Positions 22,701 to 34,646 of a stretch of DNA of 64,000 nucleotides are shown here, piece after piece. Source of the DNA: Chamaecyparis obtusa (lineage: Eukaryota > Streptophyta > Pinopsida > Cupressales > Cupressaceae); assembly GCA_027943335.1 (NCBI GenBank), contig BSBK01002049.1, positions 186,001-250,000 on the forward strand, in the 5' to 3' direction. The notes beneath the pieces are model-generated. The model ran no database searches. It had not been told where the DNA came from and worked only from the letters and a program-made list of their open reading frames with translations. A program made the position numbers and the translations under genes. The first letter of the stretch is position 1, and each line of letters opens with the position of its first letter.

Positions 22701-22720
22701 GGACCAAAGCTCTGATACCA
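22701..22720 (-). promoter_or_regulatory. Primer binding site of X1
   Basis: On the minus strand TGGTATCAGAGCTTTGGTCC lies two bases after the LTR end. TGGTATCAGAGC matches the copia initiator tRNA-Met PBS exactly, so X1 would be primed like the autonomous copia elements. Confidence 0.85.
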
Positions 22721-22722
22721 AT

Positions 22723-23718
22723 TAATAGGAATGGGAACACTGAGAGTGGGCAAGTGAATCAATGTTCACTATATTTTATCTTTTTACTTTATTCTTTAAA
22801 GTTAACTTGAATGCTTAAATACTAAAATGAACATCAACATAAACATGAAAGATGAAATCAACACATAATACCAATATGGTTATGGGGAAACCCAAATAGG
22901 TAAAACCCCATTGGGAATTGACACCCACTAATATTTTGTACTAGTGTTTTATGATCCTTGCTAGAAGATCCTTAACCTTGTTAGGAGTTTCTTTACAATA
23001 TGTTTAGTACAGTGACCTTATCAAGTGTCAGACCCTATTAGGGGTGTGGACACACTATCCTAGAGATCACTATTGAAATGGTGAAGGCTACAACCTTTTG
23101 ATCTCAAATACACACTATATCCATTGGATGAACTACCACTGTGACACTTCTTGTCTGATTAGTTCCTTTGATGCACTAATGCTATGACCTCTTGCAAGAC
23201 TCTAATACATATTATCAACTCTTTGCACACTTCTTCTCTTCTTATCTTGACTCTATATCTTCTTCCATGCTAATTACAATGGGCACATCTCATATTTATA
23301 TGTGTATACAAAACAAATAACTAGGTCGACACTTTAACCTATTACATATAACACTTCCAATTAAATTGGCTTAGGAGTGTTTACAAACAAACATAATTAC
23401 ATGTTGGAAACCTAATTATAATGGGAACATAGCCTTTATAACATGATAATATAACCACAAACCAAAATACCAATAGTTGGTTGCTTTCTCTACTCTTCTT
23501 TGGCATTCATTGGTTGTGTTTGTAACTTTGTCATACTGAATCTTCTAATCATGCACTCTTAGACATAGCATGAATGTGATGTTACCAACTTAACTTCTAG
23601 AGCACATACCATAATTGTTTTTTATGCATGTGTACTAATGATTTGATCCTTAGGTACTCTGTATACTATCCATTCTTCAACAGTTAGCCAATTTCTGACC
23701 TTCTCATTAAGTGTGCTG
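22723..23718 (-). repeat. 5' LTR of X1, main part (remainder at 28252-28335)
   Basis: The LTR end next to the PBS reads TAATAGGAAT, where relatives have TGTTAGGAAT, so the terminal TG has mutated. It aligns with X2 LTR sequence at 31703-32116 and with LTR blocks of copia D. It is interrupted at 23718 by a 4.5-kb insertion and resumes at 28252. The total is about 1,080 bases. Confidence 0.75.
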
Positions 23719-24926
23719 TGTAATACCCCTCTAACCCTAATATAAGTTTTATGTTTTTGAAAGAATTAAGATCTTTCAATGTTTTCTTACAGCTTAAGTT
23801 GTACATCATACTTGTTTGATCTATTCCTATAGTTTGTTTATAATAATTTCATAAGCTAGTACTCAATGATTCTAATATTAGACATACTATCTAAAGGTAT
23901 CATTTTTGTATGTATTTATCTCCATGTATGTATTGAGTACCTTCAAGACCTTTATGAACATAGTTAGGATGTTATATGATATGTACTTGATAGATATATA
24001 TAAGTGGTTATTTATATTTTCTTCTATTAAGGTTACTTTGGATGAATCTTGTATCTCACTTGATGATTTGATTATGTTGATTTATTATTAGTATTGATAA
24101 GAGACTAACACAATGCTTGAGATTCTAACCTTCGTTATGATGATGCTACATGCTTTGAGTGTATATATATGTATGATGTGTTTTCATGATTCAAGATGAA
24201 GTCATAGTTACTCACATAGTTGAGGTCCACATGATGTATTGATCCTGGTCATCTGTCTGCAATGTCTTCTTTTATATGTATATCCGTGCATATGTATTTC
24301 TTCTTTGTGATGCAGGCTTGTAGGTACCGGGCATTGACTTCACCTGGCTTCACATGTTTGAGCATGCCCTCAAATCCTCGATGGTTTTTGTTATGGAGAT
24401 AGTACTAAGGCCCCTACATCAGTCTTCCTTTGTCATTATTCCATTTTGGGAATATTAGGGTTCCTTCTTTGTCAGTCAACCTTTGGGTCAAAAACCCAGA
24501 TCCAACGCACCCAGTTGGGCATGGTTGTAGTTAGTGCCTTGTGGCCACTTGAATTCATTTGGTTGTATGATTTTTTTACTCATTTTATTTATTTCTCCTT
24601 CTTGGCATTATTCTTAGTTAATCTTTCTATGTTGTGTTTTAGGAGTTTGGCTTGACTTTCCTTGTTGACTTTGGTTGACCTTGTTTGATCTTATGATTTT
24701 CTTGATATGTTTCATAGATGATTTGTATGGCCTCTTTGGATGATTAGATTTATTTTGAGGCATGTGATTTTATTCTACCTCAGTGATTATATCCTATAAT
24801 AATTATAAATAGGTAATAATATTGTGATCTGTTACTTCATAATCTTATAGATTATAGTGTTTGGTATTTGGCATGTATCTATATAAATATAAATATATAT
24901 ATATATATAGAAATGTATATATGGGT

Positions 24927-24927
<1 letters not shown>

Positions 24928-24977
<50 letters not shown>
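24928..24977. repeat. (CA)25 microsatellite
   Basis: There are about 50 bases of CA dinucleotide, followed directly by a short AT run. Confidence 0.97.
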
Positions 24978-24987
<10 letters not shown>

Positions 24988-26731
24988 AAATTTATATGTG
25001 ATTATATGTTAATTATTGTAGATATTGCTAATGGTGTATATTTTGGGATTAATGTAAAGTATAATATTATTAATAATTAAATATTAAATAATGCGAGATA
25101 TATTATTCTCAATTGTTAATTATTAATAATGAGGATAGGTTATATATATAGGTATTGATGTAATTAATGATGGCATATGCATATATGTTAGGATAATATT
25201 ACATGTGTATGAATGAATACAAATAATCTTTTATTGTATATTTGAGTAATATAGTTGTATGATATTAAGTTATTTTATAATACCCTTTAGTTAAGAGTTA
25301 GTTGGGAGATGGTTACTTTTCCTCTCAACCTTTGAGAATCTATTTATATACACTACTTTCTCATTTGAAGAGAGGAGATTTTGGGGCTGAAGCATTGAGG
25401 AGAGGATGGCCTTACTTTTCATGGAGATTTTGGAGAGAAAACTTGGAGATGTGAGGGAGAGTTTGTAAGCATATGTCTTTAAGAATTTTTGGTTATCTTT
25501 GCTTTTGGGAGAGAGACATTTTTGTGAGAATTTCAGTAGTTGAGAGAGGGATTCTTTTATGTGGAATTATTTCTTTCTTTCATGGAGATTTTTGAAAGTG
25601 GATAGGGTTTGAAGGATGCATCTCAAGTTTGGATTTGTCTTCTCTTTTGTTTCCTTCCTTCTTCGATTCAACCTTCGTAGGACATGAGGTATGGATTGAA
25701 TATTTTAGTTACTTTATGTCTCTAATATATTATGGATTCATTTATATATTATCATTATTTATTATATCATTACTTTTCATTTCTATGGTTATTTTAAAGT
25801 TTTGAGTTTTTGTTTGTAAGAATTGGCATGTGTTTTCCTAGAGTTTTTAGCAACCCATTTTTGGAGATCTATTATTATAATAATTTAAATTGCATCTATG
25901 ATTTTAGTAAATTGATTTTCTAGAAGTAAAATTCACATATCTCAAATGGGTATCTCTCTGATTTTAGTTTTAGGGTCGAATTAATGCCTTATTTTTGACA
26001 TTTTGGCAGACTATGCCTGTCCATTCTTGATTCCAAATTTTCTGTCAAATGTATTCATATGCTACAGGATGATATGATCATATAAAAATCTAAATTTGAT
26101 ATCAGAGATTCTCCTAAGTCTTATATTTCATTTCCAATTTTTTTGGTGAATTTTAATTATGTTTTGTGAAAATTACAACCGTTTTAGTGAAGGCAGGTCT
26201 GAACCCTAACTAGAATTTTCTGTTTTAAACCAAAAGTCATAACTTTCTTTCCCACCATTGGATCTTCCTAAAAATAAAATTGAGAGTCCAAAATTATGTT
26301 ATCTAAGTTTCCACTGAAGTGATTTATTTTATTATTTATTTTGTGGAAGATATGGATGACTGTTCTATGATGACTATTCTTTGCATTTAATCCTTGCTTG
26401 AAATAATTCAGTTTAAGAACATCATTAAGTTTTAAGGTTTTGTATGGTTACCAAAGGCTATTAGAATTTTTTTTTGGTTAATAGGATCTATGTATACTCT
26501 GAATATGTTTATAATATCACTTGGATGTCTTCTTATATGTTTGGAACATTCTAAATGCCATATTGGGTTTAGGGTTGTCAAGTGGACTAGGGACAACATA
26601 TGTTTTCCTAAACTCAATCAAATGTTGTTATGGAATTGATATGAATTCTTGATGATGAATCTATTATGTTCTTATGATTTTTATATGTATGTTAGGGAAC
26701 CTAAGTACACTAGGTGAGTGGCTCATAGTGA

Positions 26732-27028
26732 GGGGCCGGGGCCCTAAGTGGCTAGTACCAGGATAACCTACTATGAGTTATTTAATCAAGTGATAACCTA
26801 AATAAATGAATTGGGAATGGGAGATTATTGGAATGGGAAATTACACACTAATCAAGATTAATTGTACCTTGCTCATGCCTTTAGTGCTAGTAAAGACTAA
26901 GGATGGGAGTGGGAGAAGGTACCTATGCGTAGGTACGATTGAATGACCTTGTCTGTATGAGAGGCATTCGGTTCCGCATGTGCCTACTTGGGGGCCGGGG
27001 CCAAGAGTGGCTAGTACCAGGACAACCC
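26732..27028. repeat. Pair of 38-bp imperfect direct repeats rich in GGGGCC
   Basis: Blocks at 26732-26769 and 26991-27028 share GGGGCCGGGGCC followed by AGTGGCTAGTACCAGGA and AACC. They lie about 259 bases apart inside the 4.5-kb insertion. This is the most GC-rich local sequence of that element. Confidence 0.75.
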
Positions 27029-28251
27029 AAGGGGTGAGGGCTATGCGATGACACTCACCTAGCTTTTATCTTAGAGTCTCTACCAAATTTGATCATGCCT
27101 CTAGTAGTCCTTGTGTTCTTCTTGTCTTTTCTTTTGTGTTGTGACTTTGGGGAAATTTTATCACCACCTTAGGAATTTCCTAGTTATTACCTCTTGTATG
27201 GGCCTTTGGTTCTATCTCCTAGCTCAGGGGAGTGGGCCTATTGGTTCCACATGGTTGGGTGGTTAATATTTATATCGAGGTATTGATCGTGATTCTTTGG
27301 ATGATCCTAGCACATATTCCTTTCCAGATCTGCAGTTGAAGATTTCTTATTGGATATTTTAATATGTTGAGATGTACTTATGTATTTGTATTCATGTAAT
27401 TGTTAATCTCCTAAAAGGAGTCTTGTAGTATTGATGTAATGTCAATTCAAAGCAATGCATAAGGGAATGGGTAGCTCTAGGTAAAAGAAAGGGAAAAGAA
27501 TGTGGAATATTGGACATGTTACTAGCATTAAAAGAAAGTGTTTATGTTATTTCTCCTATCCTCTTATATTGTCCACGTGTAAAGGAAATAATCTTAAATA
27601 TAGTTATATATAATGATGTATCACAACAATAATGTATTCTCTCTTGATGAAAGAATCTAAGGAAATTATTGAGAAATGATAGATTAGTGATTGGAATTAT
27701 TAACAATAAATGGTTATGAAACAATGAAATAAAATAGTAATTTGATTTTTATGTTAATAATTGGTTCATGTTAATGAAGTACCTAGGATGAGGCCTACCT
27801 TAATGAATATTAATCTCTTACCTAAATTATTAGTGAAAAGTGATATAAAGGATAGTAGATGTAGATGAAATCAATATGAATTTATGGAATGAGTTGATAA
27901 AAGGAATAATGATGTTGGATGATTAACTTATGTTTAATAAAAGAAATAAGTTAGGGACATTTAACTTGATGCATTAAAATGAACGTAGATCTTTTAAGCT
28001 CATGATTCCATGAATATCTTATGCATGTAACTGGTTTATATGATGTTGCTTTAGTAGCAACGTGAGGGGACCCGTGAGGACTTAAGTTGTATAAATATTA
28101 CATTCAAGTAGTAGAAAATTATTTCTTCTTTTAGAAATATGAAGTGTAATGATGAATATTATTCTAGTTAAAATTAAAAAAAGAAATTTACTACTTGCAT
28201 TTTATAGAGGTTTATGTCTTGTCCTCTTGGGTTTCCTGGTGGGGCATTACA

Positions 28252-28335
28252 CACTGACTACAAAACACTATATGAATTTTTTGCCATATGACAACACTTT
28301 ATTAAGTCATATACTTTAGTAAAGTCAACTTTCCA
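28252..28335 (-). repeat. 5' LTR of X1, outer end
   Basis: This short segment aligns with 41171-41222 of X2: both have CATAATGACAACACT-like and AGTCAACTTTCCA blocks. It is the U3 end of the X1 LTR, separated from the rest by the 4.5-kb insertion. It ends CA at 28334-28335, next to the pol of copia B. Confidence 0.7.
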
Positions 28336-28338
28336 ATA

Positions 28339-29456
28339 GGAACTCATCCTAGAACCAATCCAGAGAATGCAAAATTATTCTATGAAACTAACAGTGAATT
28401 ACAAAATGAAAGCTTCATTAAGGAAATCATAGAAGAACCTACATTTGAAATGAGAACTAAGATAGTGACACCTAGCAGAAATATATCAAGGAACCATCCT
28501 TTTGAGAAGATTATTGGAAGCATAGACAAAGGAGTTCTAACACAAAATAAGGTACAAGAACAATTGTGTTTAATTTTTCAAATTGAACCTAAATCTACTA
28601 GTGAAGCCTGTGAAGATGAACATTTGATTAAATCTATGAAGGAAGAACTAGATCAAATTGAAAAGAATAAAACTTGGTTATTGGTCCCTAGACCTAAAGA
28701 TAATAATGTTATAGGAACTAAATGGGTATTCAGAAACAAGATGAATGAAGAAGGAGAAGTTGTAAGAAATAATAAAATATTGGTATGTAAAGGATACTCA
28801 CGGTAAGAAGGAATTGACTATGAAGAAAATTTTGCAGCTCCTCCAAGAATTGAAGTAGTAAGAATGTTTTTGGCTTATGTGGCTTATAAGAAATTCAAAG
28901 TGTATCAGATGGATGTGAAGTCAGTATTTTTGAATGGATAATTGTAAGAAGACTTCTACATTGAGTATCCTGAAGGTTTTCCTTTAACTAATGAATTAGA
29001 TATGGTATGTAAATTGATGAATTCTTTATATAGATTGAAACAAGCACCTAGAACTTGGTATGCAAGACTTGATAAGTATTTGATAAAATTAGGATTTACT
29101 AAAGGCACAACATACAACAACTTGTACACAAAATAAATTGAAAATGGTTTGTTGGTTGTAGTTATCTTTGTTGATTATATTATCTTTGGAGGAGAAGATG
29201 AAGCCTGTGACAAATTTGCAGATGAAATGAAGACTGAATTTGAAATGAGTATGATTGGTGAGATGAAATATTTTTTAGGATTGTAGATAACATAGAAAAA
29301 TGATGGTATCTTTATAATTCAAACAAAGTACTTGTATGACTTGTTAAATAGATTTGGAATGGAGAACTGTAAAGCAATTGGAACACCTATGCTAACCGTA
29401 CACAAGTTATCTAGCACAAATGAGACTCCTACAGTGGAATAGAAAAGTTTAGATCT
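28339..29456 (+). pseudogene. pol: copia B reverse transcriptase (catalytic motif mutated)
   Basis: The RT block runs from the linker, NISRNHPFEKIIGSIDKG, through the [11 protein letters not shown] and RLKQAPRTWYARLDKYL blocks to DLLNRFGMENCK. The catalytic motif at 29167-29178 reads F-V-D-Y instead of FVDD, so the second metal-binding Asp is lost. Stops occur near 28804, 28939, 28948, 29134 and 29284, and the frame shifts near 29445. The enzyme would have made element cDNA but is dead several times over. Confidence 0.92.
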
Positions 29457-30122
29457 ATGATTGGAGGATTACAATATTTAACTCATACAAGACCAGATAT
29501 ATCACATACAGTTGGAATTTTTGCAAGATTTCAAGCTGAACCCAGAGAATCACATTATGCAGCAGTAAAAAGGATACTGAGGTACTTAAGAGGCACAATT
29601 AAATATGGATTGTGGTATGAACAATCTGATGACTTTAGCTTATGTGCATATACAGATGCAAATTGGAGAGGTAGTGTTGATGACAAAAAGAGAACAAGGG
29701 GTGTAGCATTTTTCCTTGGAGGAAGATTAGTTTCTTGACTAAGAAAGAAGTAGAACTATATTTCACAGAGCATGAAAGAAGTAGAATATGTGGCAGCAGA
29801 AAACAATTGTAATTAGATAATTTGTATGAAACAAATGTTGAAGGATATTGGAATAAAATTTGTTGAGCCTATTGTTATACATTGTGATAACACAAGCATA
29901 GTTAGTATGTCTAAGAATCATGTACTACATTCTAAGACAAAGCATATAGAGATAAAATATCATATAGTGAGAGAGAAAGTGGAAAAAAAAGAAGTTAGAT
30001 TGGAATATATAAGAATAAAAGACAAGATTGCATATATATTTACAAAGTCTTTGCCTAAGGACACATTTGAGTATGTGAGAGGTATGCTTGGGGTTATGCC
30101 CCAGTCTAATTTTGAGAAGTGA
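29457..30122 (+). pseudogene. copia B RNase H
   Basis: The segment reads from MIGGLQYLTHTRPDISH through the CAYTDANWRGS RNase H motif to the conserved tail SKTKHIEIKYHIVREKV and an IFTKSLPKDTFEYVRGMLGV block that ends the polyprotein at 30120-30122. RNase H degrades the RNA template during cDNA synthesis. Stops near 29737, 29749 and 29816 interrupt it. The tail after the last stop is open for 98 residues. Confidence 0.92.
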
Positions 30123-30496
30123 TGTAGATTTTTGCATCCATCCAATGGTATATGAGCCTTATCTTTCTTCTGGACTGGATGTTGGTACTTTCTCTATGAG
30201 GGAGTATGTGTTTCAGAGTTGAGTCATGAGGATTTTAGTGAATGTATTTTCTGAAAAGTGTCTTTTGAAATTGAAGTTGTTGTTGACATAGTGATGAAAT
30301 ATTTGTCATTGATGTCAATGTGGGAGAAGTATACATTAAAAAATCATCTATTGGAGATATTTGGTTGATGAAGATAGGAAAATGAATCAAGATTTTATTG
30401 ATGAAGAGGAATTGAAAGTATTTTTAGAGTAGTAGTGTTGCAGTGTTGGTATTCATGGAACTTGGATGTTTTTTCATCTATGTTTCCATCAATGCC
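30123..30496 (+). other. 3' untranslated region of copia B
   Basis: This is non-coding sequence between the polyprotein stop and the polypurine tract. It carries a TTGTCATTGATGTCAA palindrome-like motif at 30303-30318, followed by a GTGGGAGAAG purine run that mimics the true PPT region downstream. Confidence 0.7.
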
Positions 30497-30508
30497 AATG
30501 GGGGAGAT
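30497..30508 (+). promoter_or_regulatory. Polypurine tract of copia B
   Basis: AATGGGGGAGAT lies directly before the 3' LTR. Purine runs here prime plus-strand cDNA synthesis. The upstream bases TTCCATCAATGCCAA are a variant of the recurring palindrome motif. Confidence 0.88.
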
Positions 30509-31702
30509 TGTTAGGAATGAATTCTAAATATATCTTATGGGGGAGTATTCGTAGCCATTCTATAGCAGTTTTTGTTGCATTCATGATAGTGATTATCATT
30601 GATGTCAACACAATGATCTACTGAAGTTTAGCAGAGAAGCAAAAAGTGTTTGAATTAGCATACATGGGATATTAAATACCAAGCTATGTAGAGTTGAGGA
30701 CTTACTCTATGATACTCTATAAGATCTAGTTAAGAGTGCATACAAAAAATCATTTATTCATGAAAGTTATGTGTAATTTAGTGGAAGTAGTATTCAGGCA
30801 GTGTTCCTGAGTAGTAGGTTTTGGAAATCAGATCATATCTCCTAATCAAGAAAGAATCTGATCATGTGAAGTTAAACAAATGTTGAAGACATGATTATTG
30901 TAACATGGATGTGACAACAAGGTTAGAGGTCACATGAGTGAAGAGTTATTTTAATTGGAAGCTGACAATTTTATGTAATTATGGAATTCTTATGTAATGT
31001 GTGGAAACTTTTATTTTGTAATTTATATGCTAACTTAGTTGTAATTAATTAGGTGTGGTATAAAGGAAGGAATTTTTTCTTCATTGTAATGTGGAATTAA
31101 ATTGTAAGATTATTAAAGTGAATTGTGGATTTATCCAATACTTGTTGAAAGAGGATATGTGAAGTATAGAGATCTGAAGAAGCAGTTGGTGTGGTTTGGC
31201 ATAGTCAGAGGAAAAGTAATAAGTTATTGAGATCAATAATCTTTTTCTATTATTCTGTTGAATAATATAGAGATTAGTTGGAAAGTGTGTTCAGTGATCT
31301 TGCACTTAAAGTTGTTTAGGCACTGGATCCTTCTATCTTCCATAACTCCTAACAGAGTTAGAATCTTTTAGCAGGGATTCAAAGTCTCTTAGCAGAGAAT
31401 CATATATAATGAATGTATTTTATAAGACTACTAACAGAGTCCATCCTCTCACAAGGAAATTTCAAATTAGTGCATCTTTTGTGGGCATCATTCTCACTAG
31501 GGTTTACTCTTTGATCAAGAGGTTCCCTAGTCAACATATCTTGTGTTATTGTGTTATTGTGTTTCTATATCTTTCTATGGTTGTTGATTACATTGCTTAC
31601 ATTGTTAAAATCTATTGAAGTTGATAAAAGTGGTTTTTATCTGATAACTAATTCACCCCCCCCCCCCTCCTCAATTATCTTGGTGGACTTTTCTTTCTAA
31701 CA
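30509..31702 (+). repeat. 3' LTR of copia B (1,194 bp)
   Basis: The LTR starts TGTTAGGAATG and ends CTTTCTAACA. It carries a run of 12 C at 31656-31667 and a TTATCATTGATGTCAA motif at 30593-30608. It belongs to the same family as the LTRs of A and C. Confidence 0.92.
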
Positions 31703-32116
31703 AAAGGTGCATGTCTTATTTATATGCACAAACAAAACTAATCACTAGGTCGGCCTTACGCCTATTACATACAATGCTTACAAATGAACTAGCTCAAGCA
31801 TATTTACATACAATAATATTAACATGTTTATAATCCAAATAAAATAGACACATAGCCTTTACATAACAATATTATAATCGCTAAGCAAAATACCAATAGT
31901 CAGCTTCATGCTCTATTCTATTATGCTGCTCACTGTGTCTATCATTTCAACTCGTTGTATCTTCATCATAGTAACTCATCTAATCATGTGCTCTTAGACT
32001 TAGCATGATTACATAATTAGAATCTTATCTTCAAGGGCTCATACCGAAACATGATCATACACACATGCATTGATTCTCTATTCACCTGGTGCTTCGTTGA
32101 CTCCAAAATTCTATAT
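31703..32116 (-). repeat. Part of the 3' LTR of element X2
   Basis: The segment aligns by eye with 23280-23718 of X1 over its length, with many substitutions. It is cut on the left by copia B and on the right by copia D. The last five bases, TATAT, are the target duplication of D. The rest of this LTR resumes at 41171. Confidence 0.75.
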
Positions 32117-33422
32117 TGTTATGAATAGTCCCAAGAGATAACTGAGACCGGGGGGGGGCATGAATCAGTTATCTACAAGATGCAATTATTTATCCAATTA
32201 AGTATATAAGAATATTAAGCATAAACACAATGAAAGAACACTTAACACAACACCATAATTTTGGTTACAGGGAAACCCAAATAGGTAAAAACCCCAATGG
32301 GAATTGAAACCCACTAAGAACTGTACTAGTGTATTATGATCCATGTTAGAAGATATTACAACCCTATTAAGAATTTATATTTACAATGTAATAAGTACAT
32401 TGACCTATCCAAGGGTTAGACTCTATTAGGAGTCTCTTACAATTAACCGTTTCAAGGGCAAGGATGCACTGTCTAAGATCACACTGCTTAAAGGGGTGAA
32501 GGATGCAACCTTCTATTTAACAGATACACACTATATCTGGATCTTGGTGAATTTCACATAGACCTATTGTCTTGATCAGTTCCAATGAATAGCATAAACT
32601 CTCTACTATGTCATATAGACCTTCTGCTGATGGCTCAACACTTTGCACCCTCTACTATGCTCTTATCCTTCAACAATTAGCCATGCCTAGCAGTCGCAAA
32701 TGACTACCTATAAGTTCTTTCCTCTAAATGATATAATCAAGTTGGCCTATTATAACCACCTTTAAATAATATTAGAGAAACAATAAAAATCTCCAATAAT
32801 ATCTTTTTTGGCTCTATGAAGCATGCAACATGAACTAGGACCTGTCCAACTCAATATTAGTGAACACTTTACTTCACACTATCAGCTTTACCAAATTGAC
32901 TAATACTTTCTCCTTATGCAAAATTATGTCATGCACTCTGAACAAAACATTATTAACTCTCCAACCAACACTAATCCAAGTACACATACCCAAATGATAG
33001 GAGCAACTACTTTACCAATATAATCTCTGTCGGCTCCTCTTGATAAACTCAGGAAATTGCAACTATCAATTGTGAACATCATAACTTTACTTCTACTACA
33101 TATTAGACTCTGTGTCCATAAAAATGGCTTCATACATATATCTACATCATACATATAAACACATGATCCTCCATGATAACCATACTATGAATATCATGCC
33201 GATCTTTGCGTGTAATTCTATCAGGAATACTACAGACACAAGTGCTACCTAACTATCTAAACTTATAATCAACCTTTGCGTCCATGATATAATTTTGATA
33301 ACATATCCATGAAATATATTCTCAAGGCTCAATACTTAAGACTTCCACACATGCTTCTTACCATATGTTGTCATAAATGAAAAACATAAAGTTAGTACTG
33401 ACTTGCTGGAAAATCTCCAACA
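32117..33422 (-). repeat. 3' LTR of copia D (1,306 bp)
   Basis: It starts TGTTATGAATAG and ends AATCTCCAACA in plus coordinates. A run of 9 G lies at 32150-32158. Alignment with 39129-41165 defines the ends, and the TATAT duplication confirms the outer edge. Confidence 0.93.
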
Positions 33423-33793
33423 ATCTGAACCTTTGGCATTGATGGAAACATATGGAATGAAAAACACCACCAATGCAAACATCCAATTTATTTATAACAT
33501 TCTCCATTTCATCAATAAAACTCCCCCAAGGAAGTGTCCTCCAATTGCTGCAATATTCTTCAATATTCTCCATTTCCTCAATTGTACTACTTCGTATGAT
33601 TGTATTTTTACTCCCCCTTTCTACTTGTTATTTATTACTATATATTCTTTCTTTTTATGTTTTTCATGACTATATACTACACTCCCTTTGACATCAATGG
33701 AAAAGGACACCAAATATATTAAGCATCGGTACTAATCTTGAGGTAGAGTATTCAACCTTTCATCAGTCACTAAGGACTGATGCACTCCTATCT
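33423..33793 (-). other. 3' untranslated region and degenerate PPT of copia D
   Basis: Next to the LTR the expected purine run is degenerate (minus strand CAAAGGTTCAGAT). Two palindrome-like motifs, at 33433-33448 and 33688-33703, lie about 255 bases apart, as in the other copia elements. Nothing here is coding. Confidence 0.65.
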
Positions 33794-34525
33794 CTAATCA
33801 GATTCAGGAATGGGAATGACCCCCAACTTCTCCCCAAGATACTCAAAAGTATCCTTAGGTAAAGGATTTGTGAATATGTCTGCTAGGTGATATTTTGTAG
33901 TCACATAGTCCACCATTACTTTTTTCTCTACTACTTTCTCTCTTAGAAAGTGATATTTTATCTCAATATGTTTTGTCTTTGCATGCATCACAGGGTTATT
34001 TGACATATTGATAGTGCTAGTGTTATGACAATGAATAACAATATAGTAGTCAATCTAAATACTAAAAAATTTTATCATCTACTTTATCCACACAATTGTA
34101 GAAAAATTTAATGTTGCTGCTACATACTTTGCTTCTTCTATTGACTGAGAGATACAATTTTTATTTTTACTTGTCGAAGTAACAAGTCTATCTCCAAGGA
34201 ATACAGGTCCTCTAGAGGCACTCTTTCTATCATCCATGCATCCTGCCCAATCTACATCTATATATGCATGAAGCTTTACATTCTCTAAATTAGGATACCA
34301 TAAACCATAATCTAAGGTTCTATTCAAGTATTTGAATATTCTTTTTACTACCATCAGATGACATTTCTTAGGTTCTACTACAAATCTTCCAACAATACCA
34401 ACTACATTGGAAATGTCTGGTCTGGTTTGAGTAAGATATATAAGTTTACCAATCATAGACTTATACAAGGTTATGTCCACTGCTGGTGAATCATCTTCTT
34501 TTGAAAGCTTGCATCCTGTTATCAT
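33794..34525 (-). pseudogene. copia D RNase H
   Basis: From just left of the TRIM the minus strand reads an RNase H domain with the ITLYKSMIGKLIYLTQTRPDIS start and a HAYIDVDWAGC motif, then the SKTKHIEIKYH-like block (here AKTKHIEIKYHFLREKV) and a DIFTNPLPKDTFEYLGEKLGV ending. It ends in a stop at 33794. Stops between 34006 and 34080 break it in two. The domain is cut from the RT by the TRIM insertion. It would degrade template RNA during cDNA synthesis. Confidence 0.9.
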
Positions 34526-34530
34526 AGGGG

Positions 34531-34644
34531 TGTTGACTTGGTGGTCAGCACCTCCTTTGGGGTTACCATGGATCTGGGTAAATCTGGTGTTTGTGACCTT
34601 CGTTGACAGTTCGAGCTTTTGGCGCAATGGCAAACATACCAACA
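34531..34644 (+). repeat. TRIM left LTR (114 bp)
   Basis: The ends are TGTTGACT and ATACCAACA. It is about 93% identical to the right LTR by direct comparison. Confidence 0.95.
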
Positions 34645-34646
34645 AT

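Larger units (their letters stand above)
23719..28251. mobile_element. Candidate 4.5-kb solo LTR inserted in the X1 LTR
   Basis: The segment starts TGTAATACCCC and ends GGGGCATTACA, an 11-base inverted terminus with one mismatch in TG/CA context. Sequence on both sides belongs to the X1 LTR, as the X2 copy shows, so this is an insertion. The flanking five bases (TGCTG and CACTG) agree only partly as a target duplication. It holds no frame with family similarity. A TATATA-containing stretch at about 25332-25352, followed by GA-rich sequence, could be a promoter and would give plus orientation. The length is unusual for a solo LTR. It may instead be a degenerate non-coding element. Confidence 0.6.
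17795..28335 (-). mobile_element. LTR element X1: copia-type LTR and PBS, gag, and a large orphan frame
   Basis: The minus-strand order is 5' LTR (28252-28335 plus 22723-23718, split by another element), an initiator-Met PBS (22701-22720), gag (21586-22668), a 470-base spacer, then a long second frame (17795-21114). No integrase, RT or RNase H motif is visible anywhere. The LTR aligns by eye with the LTR of copia D, sharing AAACCCAAATAGGTAAAA, CACTAGTG-like and TTAGGAGT blocks in the same order. X1 therefore looks like a non-autonomous relative of the D/E copia family. Its 3' LTR is missing. Its 5' LTR end abuts the pol of copia B, which suggests insertion into B. Confidence 0.8.
28336..31702 (+). 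mobile_element. Ty1/copia element B, 3' half
   Basis: The plus-strand element begins abruptly just upstream of the RT and runs through RT, RNase H and the polypurine tract (PPT) to a complete 3' LTR. Its 5' LTR, gag, protease and integrase are missing. Sequence from 28339 on aligns with copia A. The left edge coincides with the X1 LTR end, so X1 probably inserted here, and the left part of B was later lost together with the 3' LTR of X1. The right edge falls inside X2 LTR sequence (candidate duplication AAAGG after 31702). Confidence 0.88.

Noticed and set aside
24868..25080. Plus-strand frame with a Thr-His repeat
   Set aside because: It arises from the CA microsatellite in the 4.5-kb insertion.
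26732..27028. A CRISPR-like or clustered repeat array
   Set aside because: There are only two copies, with long unequal context, in a plant genome.
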